Assembly: GCF_002288925.2 (NCBI RefSeq)
Contig: NW_022098049.1
Coordinates: forward strand, 109,419-173,418
Direction: 5' to 3'
Origin: Delphinapterus leucas
Taxonomy: Eukaryota > Chordata > Mammalia > Artiodactyla > Monodontidae
DNA: 64,000 nucleotides
The position numbers and the translations under genes were made by a program. Below the pieces are notes generated by a model, which ran no database searches, was not told the DNA's origin, and saw only the letters and a program-made list of their open reading frames with translations. This document shows positions 44,719 through 56,165 of the stretch, piece by piece; within the stretch, counting starts at the first letter, position 1, and every line of letters begins with the position of its first letter.

Positions 44719-45904
44719 TGATCTGTAACAGAGATCCTGAATTCAAATGTCTTTAGGTATACACAGGTAAAGGAAAGCAGAAACTGCTAAGCAGAGAAAC
44801 TGTCTACTCTAAGGCAGCTGGACATGACAGGGGTTTAAAACTGAGAAGACATGCCCTGCCTAAAGACATTTGCTGGCTCAGCTAAATCTATCTGAAAGCT
44901 GCTTGGCTGAAGACTAACTTTGGCTGACAATTTGTGAATATGATACCTTGAGTCCCAACATTCTGTAAACCCTAAGACTCCCATGTTATAAGTGCTTTCT
45001 CCTGGATGATTTTCCCTTAAATAATATTTAAAATAGAATATTTGATATAATGTGATGGGAGATCGGATATAATTTTATAAATCATACTAGCCAGCCCTTT
45101 GCTCACAGATGGAGATAACGCCTTAGCATGGAGCTGATTTATTAGTATGGCGCAATCACTAGAATAGGACCAGATATATAAACACATTGCAGAAAGGGTA
45201 TAACAAAACTTTTGTGGCCTGAGAAAAGACACATTCTCAAAACACTGTTTGCTTATACAGAGTGGAATTTGGAGAAGGCTGGATAAAATGTGCAACGATG
45301 ACAGTGACTTCAAGGAAGATGAATATCAGCATCTCCTATACCTTAATCTTCCCCATTATTAGATGCTCCCTAATGGTTTGGAATGGACTTAGCTGGCCTG
45401 GCTAGGAAGACCAAAAGAAGCATAAGAAGTCTTATCCATACACTTTGTCCCAAACATGGGCCCAAAGGTTTTGGAGGAGGACCATATAACACAGTATGCT
45501 GAGGTTGTAGCCATATTGACATGGAGGTATGCTTGGTGGACAGTGGCTAAGGAGGTACAAATGAATAAAGATTAGTACTCATAAAAGCCAAACCTCAAGG
45601 AATTATATGGTTAGTACAGGGATCTACACCAATGATACCACAAATATTTGTAGGATTGTGTTGAACAGTCTTCAATAGCAACACGTAATGGCAGCAAGCA
45701 GCGGTAGCAGTAGTGGACTGGTCTTACTCTCCAGTTCTCTCACTACCTTGCATTTGGAAGGGCAGCTAATCAATCACCGTTTAAAGCACATAAGTGCAGA
45801 TATTCTTGGAAAATTCAGAATGGAGAATGTCTCCAGAGAGGGGAAAAAGACTTTGTGATAGTTTAGGAGTGTTGGTTCATAAGCAAAAATTTTAAAACTG
45901 AAAT
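44719..45904. other. Unassigned non-coding stretch
   Basis: Nothing recognised. Confidence 0.42.
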
Positions 45905-46076
45905 ATGATGTGCCAGTTATCTATTGCCACAATATTATTGTGTAACAAATAGTCATGGCATTTCAGTAGCATTCAGTAGTAAGCATTCTCACAGATTTAT
46001 GAACTCACTAGAGTTCCACTGATCTAGGCTGAACTCAGCTATGCCACCTTGCTTCTCACTGAAAATTTCTGGGTCA

Positions 46077-46570
46077 CACCTCCTCGAGACATGGAAATAA
46101 AAACCAAAATAAACAAATGGGACCTAATGAAACTTAAAAGCTTTTGCACAGCAAAGGAAACCATAAATAAGACGAAAATACAACCCTCAGAATGGAAGAA
46201 AATATTTGCAAACGAAGCAACTGACAAAGGATTAACCTCCAAAATTTACAAGCAGCTCATGCAGCTCAATATCAAAAAAACAAACAACCCAATCCAAAAA
46301 TGGGCAGAAGACCTAAACAGACATTTCTCCAAAGAAGATATACAGATTGCCAACAAACAAATGAAAGGATGCTCAACATCACTACTCATTAGAGAAACGC
46401 AAATCAAAACTACAATGAGGTATCACCTTACACTGGTCAGAATGGCCATCATCAAAAAATCTAGAAACAATAAATGCTGGAGAGGGTGTGGAGAAAAGGG
46501 AACCCTCTTGCACTGTTGGTGGGAATGTAAATTGGTACAGCCAATGTATGGAGCTTCCTTAAAAAACTAA
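46077..46570 (+). pseudogene. L1 ORF2 C-terminal remnant with frameshift
   Basis: About 164 codons remain open. Visible motifs are [73 protein letters not shown] and the Cys-rich [19 protein letters not shown] roughly 10-bp deletion just after VQP, relative to the copies at 17.4 and 55.1 kb, shifts the frame and ends it at 46570. The remaining C-terminal codons ([11 protein letters not shown] onward) lie downstream in another frame to about 46860. Endonuclease and RT domains are absent. Dead retrotransposon sequence, not a host gene. Confidence 0.93.
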
Positions 46571-47291
46571 AATTAGAACTACCATATGACCCAGCAATCC
46601 CACTACTGGGCATATACCCAGAGAAAACCGTAATTCAAAAAGAGTCATGTACCACAATGTTCATTGCAGCTCTGTTTACAATAACCAGGTCATGGAAGCA
46701 ATCTAAGTGTCCACCAACAGATGAATGGATAAAGAAGATGTGACACATATACACAATGGAATATTACTCAGCCATATAAAGAAACAAAATTGAGTTATTT
46801 GTAGTTAGGTGGATGGACCTAGAGTCTGTCATACAGAGTGAAGTAAGTCAGAAAGAGAAAAACAAATACCGTATGCTAACACATATATGTGGAGTCTAAA
46901 AAAAAAAGAAAAAGAAGTTTCTGAAGAACCTAGGCGAAGGACAGGAATAAAGTTGAAGACGTAGAGAATGGACTTGAGGACACGGGGAGGGGGAAGGGTA
47001 AGCTGGGACGAAGTGAGAGAGTGGCATGGACATATATACACTACCAAATGTAAAATAGATAGCTAGTGGGAAGCAGCCACATAGCACAGGGAGATCAGCT
47101 TGGTGCTTTGTGTCCAACTAGAGGGGTGGGATAGGGAGGGTGGGAGGGAGACGCAAGAGGGAGGAGATATAGGGATATATGTATATGTATAGCTGATTCA
47201 CTTTGTTATATGGCAGAAACTAACACACCATTGTAAAGCAATTATACTCCAATAAAGATGTTAAAAAATAAATATTCAATGAAAAAAAAAC
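46077..47291 (+). mobile_element. 5'-truncated L1 with ORF2 C-terminus and 3' UTR
   Basis: 1.2-kb L1 beginning inside ORF2 (CACCTCCTCGAGACATGGAA), with the 3' UTR blocks GAGATCAGCTTGGTGCTTTG, GTATAGCTGATTCACTTTGT and TATACTCCAATAAAGATG, and an A-rich tail. It is flanked by TTCTGGGTCA at 46067-46076 and 47292-47301. The host sequence is an old LTR. Confidence 0.95.
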
Positions 47292-47845
47292 TTCTGGGTC
47301 AGCTGCAGCAGCTTTCTTCTACATGTCTCTCATCCTTCTTGGACTGTCAGGATAGCTGAGGCATGTTCTTCCAATGGTGTGGTAGAGGGGCCAGAGAAAA
47401 TATTCAAATGCACAAGTACATTTTAAGCCCTTGTGTCATGTTTTCTAACATCCCATTAGCCAAAGAAGTTACATGGCTGAGCTCAAAGTGAAGGGGCATG
47501 AAAGTATATCTTTCCAATAGAGGAACGAAAAGTTATATGGCAAAGGCATGAAGAATCAAGGCCAATAATTGAATCTACAACAGATGTGAACATATTTTGT
47601 ATCCTGAATTGAGGAAAAGGGTTTATCAGATAATTAAAGATTTGGATGAGCTTCAAGGATTTATATGTTGCTTGTAAAATAAAACACATTGCTTTTTGCT
47701 ATAGTGATATGAGGTTGACAAATGTATAAAAGATCCTATATGAGATGTGTGTTTATGTACATATACACACACACATGCTTATATCAATTGTAAGTCGAAT
47801 TCTATGGCAGATGCTCTAACTGATCATCAAAGATCCATGCTTTTC

Positions 47846-48201
47846 CTTTCTTTTAAAAAATAAATTTATTTATTTATTTTTGGCTGCATTGGGTCTTCGT
47901 TGCTGTGTGTGGGCTTTCTCTAGTTGCGGCGAGCGGGGGCTACTCTTCGTTGTGGTGCGCGGGCTTCTCATTGCGGTGGCTTCTCCTGTTGCAGAGCACG
48001 GGCTCTAGGCGCACAGGCTTCAGTAGTTGTGGCACGTGGGCTCAGGAGTTGTGGCTGGCGGGCTGTAGAGCGCTGTCTCAGTAGTTGTGCTGCATGGGCT
48101 TAGGTGCTCTGCCACATGTGGGATCTTCCCAGACTAGGGCTCGAACCCGTGTTCCCTGCATTGGCAGGTGGATTCTTAACCACAGCGCCAGCAGGGAAGC
48201 C
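47846..48201 (-). mobile_element. CHR SINE, long form
   Basis: Reverse long-form CHR SINE of about 355 bp. Starting from TAAATTTATTTATTTATTTT on the plus strand it runs through GGTCTTCGTTGCTGTGTGTG, TCTAGTTGCGGCGAGCGGGG and GGCTCTAGGCGCACAGGC to GGATCTTCCCAGACTAGGGC, a B-box complement GGCTCGAACCC, and AGCAGGGAAGCCCC. An 11-bp TSD CCATGCTTTTC lies at 47835-47845 and 48202-48212. Confidence 0.95.
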
Positions 48202-48212
48202 CCATGCTTTTC

Positions 48213-50329
48213 ATTTAATTTAGAATTGTTGCTAAGAGGTGGATGCACACCCAGGAACTAGATTTTTTCTAGTCTTCCTTACTTCTAGGTGGTGCCAAGT
48301 GACTAGCTCTTGTCAATGAAAGGGAATAGAAGAGGGATAATCAAAAGCACAAGTACATTTGCTCAGGCCAGGTTAATTGAGAAGTGGAGGTCCCTTTTCC
48401 CCATCTTCCCAGTGAATGCAGAAGATTCTGAGCCTCTGTCTGACAACTTAGTCTCCAGATGAAACAACTGTAGGTCTTTGAATCTTGTGGAAGACTACCT
48501 GCCCACCAGGAACACTGACATACCATTAACAAGATGAAAAAAAGAGCCTCCACTTGTATTTGTGTTATAGCACTAAATTGGGGCAAGAATTTCTTACACC
48601 AACTAAAAAAGTCATATGGAGAAGATATGGAAGAGCCTATTCTCACTGTAAAGAATTTATAGAGAAGAATAAAATAATCAAAGAAAACATTTACTGTGCA
48701 GCTACCATGTGCATGGCTCACAGCTAATATATTAAACAGTTAAATGTTTCAGACCTGTGGTGTGGTCTAATGGGTTACAAGAGTGTAGTAGAAAGACAAG
48801 CTGATTCTTCCTTCATCTGCTACACTGAGCTGTGCCAATGGTAGATGAATGAGTAGTAGTAAAAATCTTTGATTTTGACATGGTGAGACATACATGAAAC
48901 CTGTAGAGCCATGTTATACAAGTCAGTAACAGAATAAGTTTAGGACCCTTTACAACAGAATAGAATACAATAGACTAGAATGTGTGAATGAATTTAAACA
49001 AAGAAGGTGCCCAATTATCTCAGAGGCAGTTCAAATGTAACATATATCAATATTATAAAAGTTAAGTAGTTAGGAGGGTTGGGCCACCAGAATCCTGAGA
49101 CACTGTCTTAGGAAACTCACACTTATTTGAGATACCTTAACCCTAGACAACAGATAGGCGTGACCATATTGAAGGGGGAAGGTTGTGGGTTATTGGGCTG
49201 TTGAGGAAAGTGTTAGGAGTGGAGCAGATATTTGCAAAAGAGGAGTGGTAGTGTAAAAAATTGGTATAAGTGGTGGTGTTGATAGATATGCTAGGAAGGA
49301 ACTGTGCTAAAACTACATGTATAGCAAGATAAGAGCTAAAGTATTCTTTTTGTACTTATGTTTCTTTCCCACACTTTCCTGACTTGTCCAAAAGTACGCT
49401 TCAAGGAGAATTTGCATTTTTATAGGAGGAATGCAAAAAGAAAATGAGCAATCTTTTCTTATTTTTCGTACCCAAAATAGACAAAGGCAAGCACTAAGTG
49501 AAGTGGATGGACCCTACAAATATATGAATGATGTGTGTGGGTGTATATATATATATATAATGTGTACACGGGCAGGATCAGGGAAGGTCTCTCTCAAGCT
49601 GAGACTTTGGACGCAAACAGGAGAGTACTCGGTGTGTTACTTCATATAAATATTTTTCCAAGAACACAGCGTAAGAAGTATCTGTTTATTCTATTGGTAG
49701 CAACTTCAAGCTGAGACTGCCAGAGAGAGAGCTGGGGATTATCTTCTGTTTTCAGCCAAATAAACAGCTATTCCAGGCATTCTGATGTTAACCATTGCTT
49801 GTATGCTCTTTCTCTCTAGAAGAAAACCAGACAATTTGTAGATTAATGAAATGTGTCCCCACTAAAGCCGACCCAGAGGTTTGCTTGTCCTGAGTTCCCA
49901 GGACTCAGGTGGTCTTGTCATTTTGCTTTACAAATAAGAAGTCAGCCAACTTCATAGAGAGGGATGACATCATTCTAAAAACAATGTAATGGAGGGCGTT
50001 CTCATTTCTCCTGGTCATGCCTTTGGCTTTGGAAACTCTTTTGGACCCTTCAACAGAATGAGATTAACTGTGTCAGAGAGGTCCTCTTATCTAGTAGAAG
50101 TTTGAATTTTAAAGCAAATAGCCCAATCCATTTTGTAAGAATTCGGAGAGGTTTCCTTGGAAGATAAAGCAAGTTCACTGAAATAGAATATGTGATATCC
50201 CTTGCTAGGAGAATTTTCCCTTAAGCATAATTGGCATAGACAATATAGTCCCTTAACACATATGTAACTTAGATAGATAGAATAGGGAGTAGCAGTAACC
50301 GGCTCCACTATTTTTCTTCATTCCTTCTA
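48213..50329. other. Unassigned non-coding stretch
   Basis: No gene. The 126-codon minus-strand frame at 48341-48721 has no recognisable domain or homologous block on inspection. A (TA)n run lies at about 49545-49559. Confidence 0.42.
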
Positions 50330-50439
50330 TTAGTTTCCTATGGTCATTATAGCTTATTGACACTAACTTAGTGGCTTAAAACACATACATTTATTATTTT
50401 ACATTCTGAAGGTCAGAAGTCCTAAATGGGTCTCAGTCC
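50330..50439 (-). mobile_element. ERVL-MaLR LTR fragment
   Basis: TATTAGTTTCCTATGGTCAT, CTAACTTAGTGGCTTAAAAC and TTCTGAAGGTCAGAAGTCCT are the complement of the 3' end of an MLT1-like LTR. Confidence 0.58.
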
Positions 50440-50497
50440 TATTTACAAAAGCAGCCTGGATTTGGCCTGTGGGCCATAGTTTGCTAATCTGATATAC
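50440..50497 (-). mobile_element. hAT-Charlie (MER3-type) end fragment
   Basis: CAGCCTGGATTTGGCCTGTG followed by GGCCATAGTTTGCTAATC is the complement of the TAGCAAACTAYGGCCC.. end of the element also seen at 51.95 kb. Confidence 0.5.
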
Positions 50498-50600
50498 TGA
50501 TAAACTGGTGACCATGTCATAATCATCCTTGTGTTCCTTGAGCAAAAAATAATGTGCACACATTGGAGACTCAATAAATGTTATTTTGTTTAAACGATTT
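50498..50600 (+). mobile_element. L2 LINE 3' end, weak
   Basis: Ends with GAGACTCAATAAATGTTATT, typical of an L2 terminus; the rest is diverged. Confidence 0.35.
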
Positions 50601-50619
50601 AAGATCTCTCCTCTAGAAT

Positions 50620-51080
50620 ATACCTGTAGTTTGGTACAGCATCTCTGGGCAGGCAGTTTCGCAATTGCTCTTAAAATTGGAACAAGCAATTGACTTCTAG
50701 GAACTTGTGGTCCAGCTGTATCCTGTTGATTCTTCTAAGAAATGCGAACAAAGGTTTTCATTGCACTATTGTTGTAATAGCACAAAGTTGGAGATCACCT
50801 TCATTTCTTTCAAAAAAAGATTTAAAACATTTCTTACTGCTTTAATCAAGATGTTAAGAGAGTGTATGTATTACATCTTTTGGGGGGATTAAAAAGGATA
50901 TGTGTATATATTTCTATGAACATTAAAATTATTGTAAAGCTGTCCAATAAATGGTTAATACTTATTCTTTTTGGGTTTTGACTGGTGATCAGGAGTAAGG
51001 AATACTTTTACTTTTCAGTTTATTTTTTACTTTCTCTCCTATGTCCATGTATCATTTACAATGTAAAAAAAAAAAAAAAA
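50620..51080 (+). mobile_element. Old L1/HAL1-like 3' fragment with poly-A
   Basis: CAATTGACTTCTAGGAACTT, TTTTCATTGCACTATTGTTG and TAATAGCACAAAGTTGGAGA, then a 3' end with an uninterrupted ~20-bp A run at 51064-51083, resemble old L1/HAL1 3' ends. Confidence 0.48.
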
Positions 51081-51083
51081 AAA

Positions 51084-51949
51084 GAGAAATTTCCTTATGG
51101 CAGACTTCCGTACCACAAACTTATCTCTACTGGTTCATATGACCTTAAAATATTCGTATTCTCAGTTTCAATAAGTCTATAACTAAGACTACTCTTAACT
51201 GTTAAAGACAATATGAAAATGCATACTAATATATTCATTACAAATTATGACAATTAAAAATTGATAAAAACTTTATTGTGTGGGAATACCAGAATGGTAA
51301 ATAACTATAAACCCACCTAATGAGAACATTATAATATTTAAAACTACACAGTGAAAAGCTTATAATATAGGAAATAGTTGTTGTTGAAAAAAATACACAA
51401 AATTATATATACAGTATCATGACAACCATATTAAGGTAAGATATACCCAGAAAAAGGACTACAGAAATATATAACAATATATTTAATGTTTTTTTTGAGG
51501 CATAAAAGCAGAGATGCCTTTATTCAGAAATGTATAATGTTGTGATACGTTTCTTCTTACCCCTTTCACTTTGCTCCTTGTTTCTCTAATGAATCGTCTA
51601 TCTCTAGCACGAGTTACACAAATTGCCAGGTGCAGGTCAATGGCTATATTTATGATAAGTGAGAGAGGAAACATTACATTTTATCTCATTAATCCATGGT
51701 GATAACGAAACAGGGCATTTTATGTTGAAAGAAAAGAGTGTCATTGTGTTATACTAATGAGTAGCATGTTTAAAAAAAAAAAAGAAGAAAATCTCACAGT
51801 CATTTCCTTTCATTTCCTACAACACCCACTCTTTCATGGAGTTTGTAAAACTGGGCCTGTTTCACGCTCTTCCTCCAAAGTGCATTTAAGACTTCCCAAC
51901 TGCAAGGGAAGTAGTAACTTGTTTTTCAAGTATGAGATTCAAGAGGTAG
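51084..51949. other. AT-rich unassigned stretch
   Basis: Possibly more decayed L1 in 51180-51480, but not secure. No gene. Confidence 0.4.
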
Positions 51950-52172
51950 ATATCCTAGACCATTTGTAGCCCAAACCTGGCTCACTGTTTGTTTTTGTAA
52001 ATAAAGTTTTATTGGGTCAGTGTCTGCTTATTTGTTTACATATTGTCCATGGCTTATTTTGTGCTATAATGGCAGAGGTTAGTAGCTATAAGATAGACTG
52101 CATGGAAAACAAAACCAAAAATATTTACCATTTGCCCTTTACAGAAAGGGCTTTTCCAACCCCTGTTCTAGA
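51950..52172 (+). mobile_element. hAT-Charlie element (MER3-type)
   Basis: GTAGCCCAAACCTGGCTCAC, GTTTTTGTAAATAAAGTTTT, TTGTTTACATATTGTCCATG, AATATTTACCATTTGCCCTT and TACAGAAAGGGCTTTTCCAA with CCCCTG are the full block order of this element. The subfamily name is from memory. Confidence 0.8.
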
Positions 52173-53569
52173 GATTTGGGCACAGAGGAGGTGGTAAATA
52201 TTGTAGATTTATTAAAAATTAAATTCAGTAATATATTGGAACAGAGGGACCTTGAATTCTTCTTTGCTATATATGATACTTCCCCTCTCTTTTGTTTTGT
52301 TAGGTCTCAGCCAGATATTATAAAATATTTAGAGTTCAAATCAAAGTCAATCTTATATAGTAGTAATGAGAGATGCAAATGGAATCCACTGCTAAAGGCA
52401 ATTTTTTTAATGGTAAAATAATGACTCATAAAATGAAGATGGTCACAGATTTTAATTAACTCATTAATTAACAAGATTTTGCAACAGTTCAAAGATGAAT
52501 GCAAAGGACAAATATATAAACATCAGGAATACTGAAAAAAATTACAAATAGTTGCAAAACTGGTAAAATTGTTCACTATACATGGGCGATAATCAGTTGC
52601 ATTCCACTGGACATAATTTCCATTTTGATGGATAAGAACCTTTTGCCTTATTATCATTTCTCTAAAATTTATAGGATTATGAAATAGCTTGAAGGCAATG
52701 AAAGATTGAAATAATCTGAAAGCTGATTCAGACAGTATACTTAGTAATCTTTTCGATTCATTTCAAAGTTTTTCACAGTTTTTCCCCTTTAACATAAAAC
52801 TGAATATAAAATGCAACACTCAGCCTGATTACATAAATGCGATGTCTTTCTTCAGGTATATATGTTAAAAGTAGATAAAGCTTCTGACTGTCACACACTT
52901 GAGTAGTGGGGACTTAGCTTGAGCCTGCCTTGTGAACCCTACTAAGGATCAGAGGTGAATAGGTAGGAGGCAGTCTTACCAAAAATCTTATATTTGTGAA
53001 CAAGTGAGAGCTTTCTTGGGAATTAACTCATCCTAAGTAAAGACTAAGCTAAGCACAACTTTGTAACAGAGAGGTAGGCACTGAAGAGGAGAGGTGATTC
53101 TGATTACGGGGGAAGTGTCTGTTTCTCTAATTTATCTCCTGGACACTCTCCCCACTTCAATTTTTCACATCAGGGTTCTGGTAAATTGGTAGCTGGGGAG
53201 GTAAAAAAAATAAAGGGAAGAAAATGTCATTAAATATAGGAGAATAGTTTGAATAGGCCATCAGATGCTAATATCCATAACAGGAGCATCTACTAAGTTG
53301 TCTAATATTCCATAGGGGGGAAATTGTATGTTGAAAATGTGGAAGAATGTGGAATATGATAGTATGCAAATTCAAGCAACCCAAATTGTAAAACACATGC
53401 TATGGTTTAGGTTGGTCTATGCTAATATGAAAATTGCAAATTTACATATTTCTCAAATTCATTCACTTCTTTCCATTTTCATTGTAATTATCCTAGAACA
53501 AACCACTATCTTCTCCCACTGGGACTAGGAAGAAAGCCTCCTCAGAGTAAAAGGAACAAATCATAAACT
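52173..53569. other. AT-rich unassigned stretch
   Basis: No gene, RNA or repeat recognised. Confidence 0.43.
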
Positions 53570-53772
53570 TAAAACTGCAGAAAACCTTTAGTGGCTTCCC
53601 ATGGACTTTCAAATAAAGTCTTCACATGCCCTAGAAGACTGCACTCCATCTTGTCCATACTTGCCTCTCTATTCTTAGTACATCCACTTTCTCTGTTCCT
53701 TAATCCACTGTCTGTCTCTCCATCTCTCAGTAAATGGAATCTGCCTTCCTTTCTCCTCTCCCTGGATAGCTA
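53570..53772 (+). mobile_element. L2 LINE fragment
   Basis: TTTAGTGGCTTCCCATGGAC, CAAATAAAGTCTTCACATGC, ACTGCACTCCATCTTGTCCA and GAATCTGCCTTCCTTTCTCC match the L2 region preceding its 3' end. Confidence 0.62.
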
Positions 53773-54044
53773 GTTTCTCTGTTTAAAAATGAGTAGGAGA
53801 TAGTCAACAAAAAGAAGGGGAAATAATGTACTAAAGTAAACTCCTACACCCAAGCTAGATGACGTGGTCCTGTGAAACTATACCATTCTTCTGCAGTTTG
53901 GCATTCTATTTCTTAAATATTTTTAATAATTCATTTTGCAATTTCTGTTTCTCTATCTAGACTTTAAGTGTGTAAATGCAGGAATGCATGGAATTTAATA
54001 GGAAGGAATCAAGTGCAGTATACATTGATAAAAATCAAAAGAAG

Positions 54045-55443
54045 ATGGATTGGAAGAATCAACATTGTGAAAATGACTCTACTACCCAAAGCAATCTACA
54101 GATTCAGTGCAATCCCTATCAAACTACCAATGGCATTTTTCACACAACTAGAACAAAAAATTTCACAATTTGTATGGAAACACAAAAGACCCCAAATAGC
54201 CAAAGCAATCTTGAGAACAAAAAATGGAGCTGGAGGAATCAGGCTCCCTGACTTCAGACTATATTACAAAGCTACAGTAATCAAGACAGTATGGTACTGC
54301 CACAAAAACAGAAATATAGATCAATGGAACAGGATAGAAAGCCCAGAGATAAACCCACACACATATGGTCACCTTATCTTTGATAAAGGAGGCAAGAATA
54401 TACAGTGGAGAAAAGACAGCCTCTTCAATAAGTGGTGCTGGGAAAACTGGACAGCTACATGTAAAAGTATGAAACTGGAACACTCCCTAACACCATATAC
54501 AAAAATAAACTCAAAATGGATTAAAGACCTAAATGTAAGGCCAGACACTATCAAACTCTTAGAGGAAAACATAGGCAGAACACCGTATGACATAAATCAC
54601 AGCAAGATTCTTTTTGACCCACCTCCTAGAGAAATGGAAATAAACACAAAAATAAACAAATGGGACCTAATGAAACTTCAAAGCTTTTGCACAGCAAAGG
54701 AAACCGTAAACAAGACCAAATGACAACTCTCAGAATGGGAGAAAATATTTGCAAATGAAGCAACTGACAAAGGATTAATCTCCAAACTTTACAAGCATCT
54801 CATGCAGCTCAATAACAAAAAAACAAACAACCCAATCCAAAAGTGGGCAGAAGACCTAAGTGGACATTTCTCCAAAGAGGATATACAGATTGCCAATGGA
54901 CACATGAGAGAATGCTCAACATCATTAATCATTAGAGAAATGCAAATCAAAACTACAATGAGATATCATCTCACACTGGTCAGAATGGCCATCATCAAAA
55001 AATCTAGGAACAATAAATGCTGGAGAGGGTGTGGAGGATAGGGAACTCTCTTGCACTGTTGGTGGGAATGTAAATTGATACAGCCACTATGGAGAACAGT
55101 ATGGAGGTTCCTTAAAAAACTACAGATAGAACTACCATATGACCCAGCAATCCCACTACTGGGCATACACCCTGAGAAAACCATAATTCAAAAAGAGTCA
55201 TGTACCAAAATGTTCATTGCAGTTCTATTTACAATAGCCAGGACATGGAAGCAACCTAAGTGTCCATCAGCAGATGAATGGATTAAGAAGATGTGGCACA
55301 TATATACAATGGAATATTACTCAGCCATAAAAAGAAATGAAATTGAATTATTTGTAGTTAGGTGGATGGACCTAGAGTCTGTCATACAGAGTGAAGTAAT
55401 TCAGAAAGAGAAAAACAAATACCGTATGCTAACACATATATAA
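54045..55443 (+). pseudogene. L1 ORF2 C-terminal half remnant with in-frame stops
   Basis: About 465 codons in one continuous frame. Motifs in order: [95 protein letters not shown], then the Cys-rich [11 protein letters not shown].. / CWWEC segment, [24 protein letters not shown] and [12 protein letters not shown]. This is the region following the reverse-transcriptase domain; the endonuclease and RT catalytic parts are truncated away. Two in-frame nonsense codons (TGA at 54721-54723, TAG at 55039-55041) break it, each explained by base changes relative to the 46-kb copy; a final TAA is at 55441-55443. The upstream ATG at 53968 is outside the L1 and fortuitous. Not a host gene. Confidence 0.95.
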
Positions 55444-55819
55444 GGAATCTAAGAAAAAAAAAAAAGGTCATGAAGAACCTAGGGGTAAGATGGGAATAAA
55501 GACACAGACCTACTAGAGAATGGACTTGAGGATATGGGGAGGGGGAAGGGTAAGCTGTGACAAAGTGAGAGAGTGGCATGGACATATATACACTGCCAAA
55601 CGTAAAATAGATAGCTAGTGGGAAGCAGCCGCATAGCACATGGAGATCAGCTCGGTGGTTTGTGACCACCTAGAGGGGTGGGATAGGGAGGGTGGGAGGG
55701 AGGGAAACGCAAGAGAGAAGAGATATGGGGATATATGTATATGTATAGCTGATTCACTTTGTTATACGGCAGAAACTAACACACCATTGTAAAGCAATTA
55801 TACTCCAATAAAGATGTTA

Positions 55820-56138
55820 GGGCTTCCCTGGTGGCGCAGTGGTTGAGAATCTGCCTGCTAATGCAGGGGACACGGGTTCGAGCCCTAGTCTGGGAAGATC
55901 CCACATGCCGCGGAGCAACTAGGCCCGTGATCCACAACTACTGAGCCTGCGCGTCTGGAGCCTGTGCTCCGCAACAAGAGAGGCTGAGATAGTGAGAGGC
56001 CCGTGCACTGCGATGAAGAGTGGTCCCCGCTTGCCACAGCTAGAGAAAGCCCTCGCACAGAAATGAAGACCCAACACAGCCATAAATAAATAAATAAATA
56101 AATTTTTAAAAAGCCAAGCATTTGAAGTCCTTTAAAAA
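55820..56138 (+). mobile_element. CHR SINE, long form, nested in L1 tail
   Basis: Starts with GGGCTTCCCTGGTGGCGCAG, carries a perfect B-box-like GGTTCGAGCCC, then the long-form 3' part GAAGAGTGGTCCCCGCTTGC and CCAACACAGCCATAAATAAA with repeated AAAT. Perfect 10-bp TSD AAAGATGTTA at 55810-55819 and 56139-56148, taken from the L1 3' end. Confidence 0.97.
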
Positions 56139-56165
56139 AAAGATGTTAAAAAAAATTAAAAGGAG

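Larger units (their letters stand above)
45905..47575 (-). mobile_element. Old LTR-like repeat split by an L1
   Basis: Left part (to 46076): GCCAGTTATCTATTGCCACA, TTGTGTAACAAATAGTCATG and TGATCTAGGCTGAACTCAGC. Right part (from 47292): CTTCTGGGTCAGCTGCAGC, GTCATGTTTTCTAACATCCC and ATTAGCCAAAGAAGTTACAT. These are the two halves of one old LTR-type repeat (ERVL-like, reverse orientation), separated by the L1. Confidence 0.5.
54045..56150 (+). mobile_element. 5'-truncated L1, 2.1 kb span, with nested SINE
   Basis: The longest L1 here. It starts within ORF2 (ATGGATTGGAAGAATCAACA), runs through the ORF2 C-terminus, the 3' UTR (AAGCAGCCGCATAGCACATG, GTATAGCTGATTCACTTTGT) and the TATACTCCAATAAAGATGTT end, where a CHR SINE is inserted. 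After the SINE the L1 tail resumes at GATGTTAAA. Outer direct repeats AAAAATCAAAAGAAG / AAAAATTAAAAGGAG (54030-54044, 56151-56165, two mismatches) are the probable L1 TSD. Confidence 0.96.

Noticed and set aside
48341..48721. 126-codon minus-strand open frame
   Set aside because: No domain seen; composition follows local base composition.
53968..54723. 251-codon open frame as a host gene
   Set aside because: From about codon 27 onward it is L1 ORF2; the starting ATG lies outside the element and is fortuitous.
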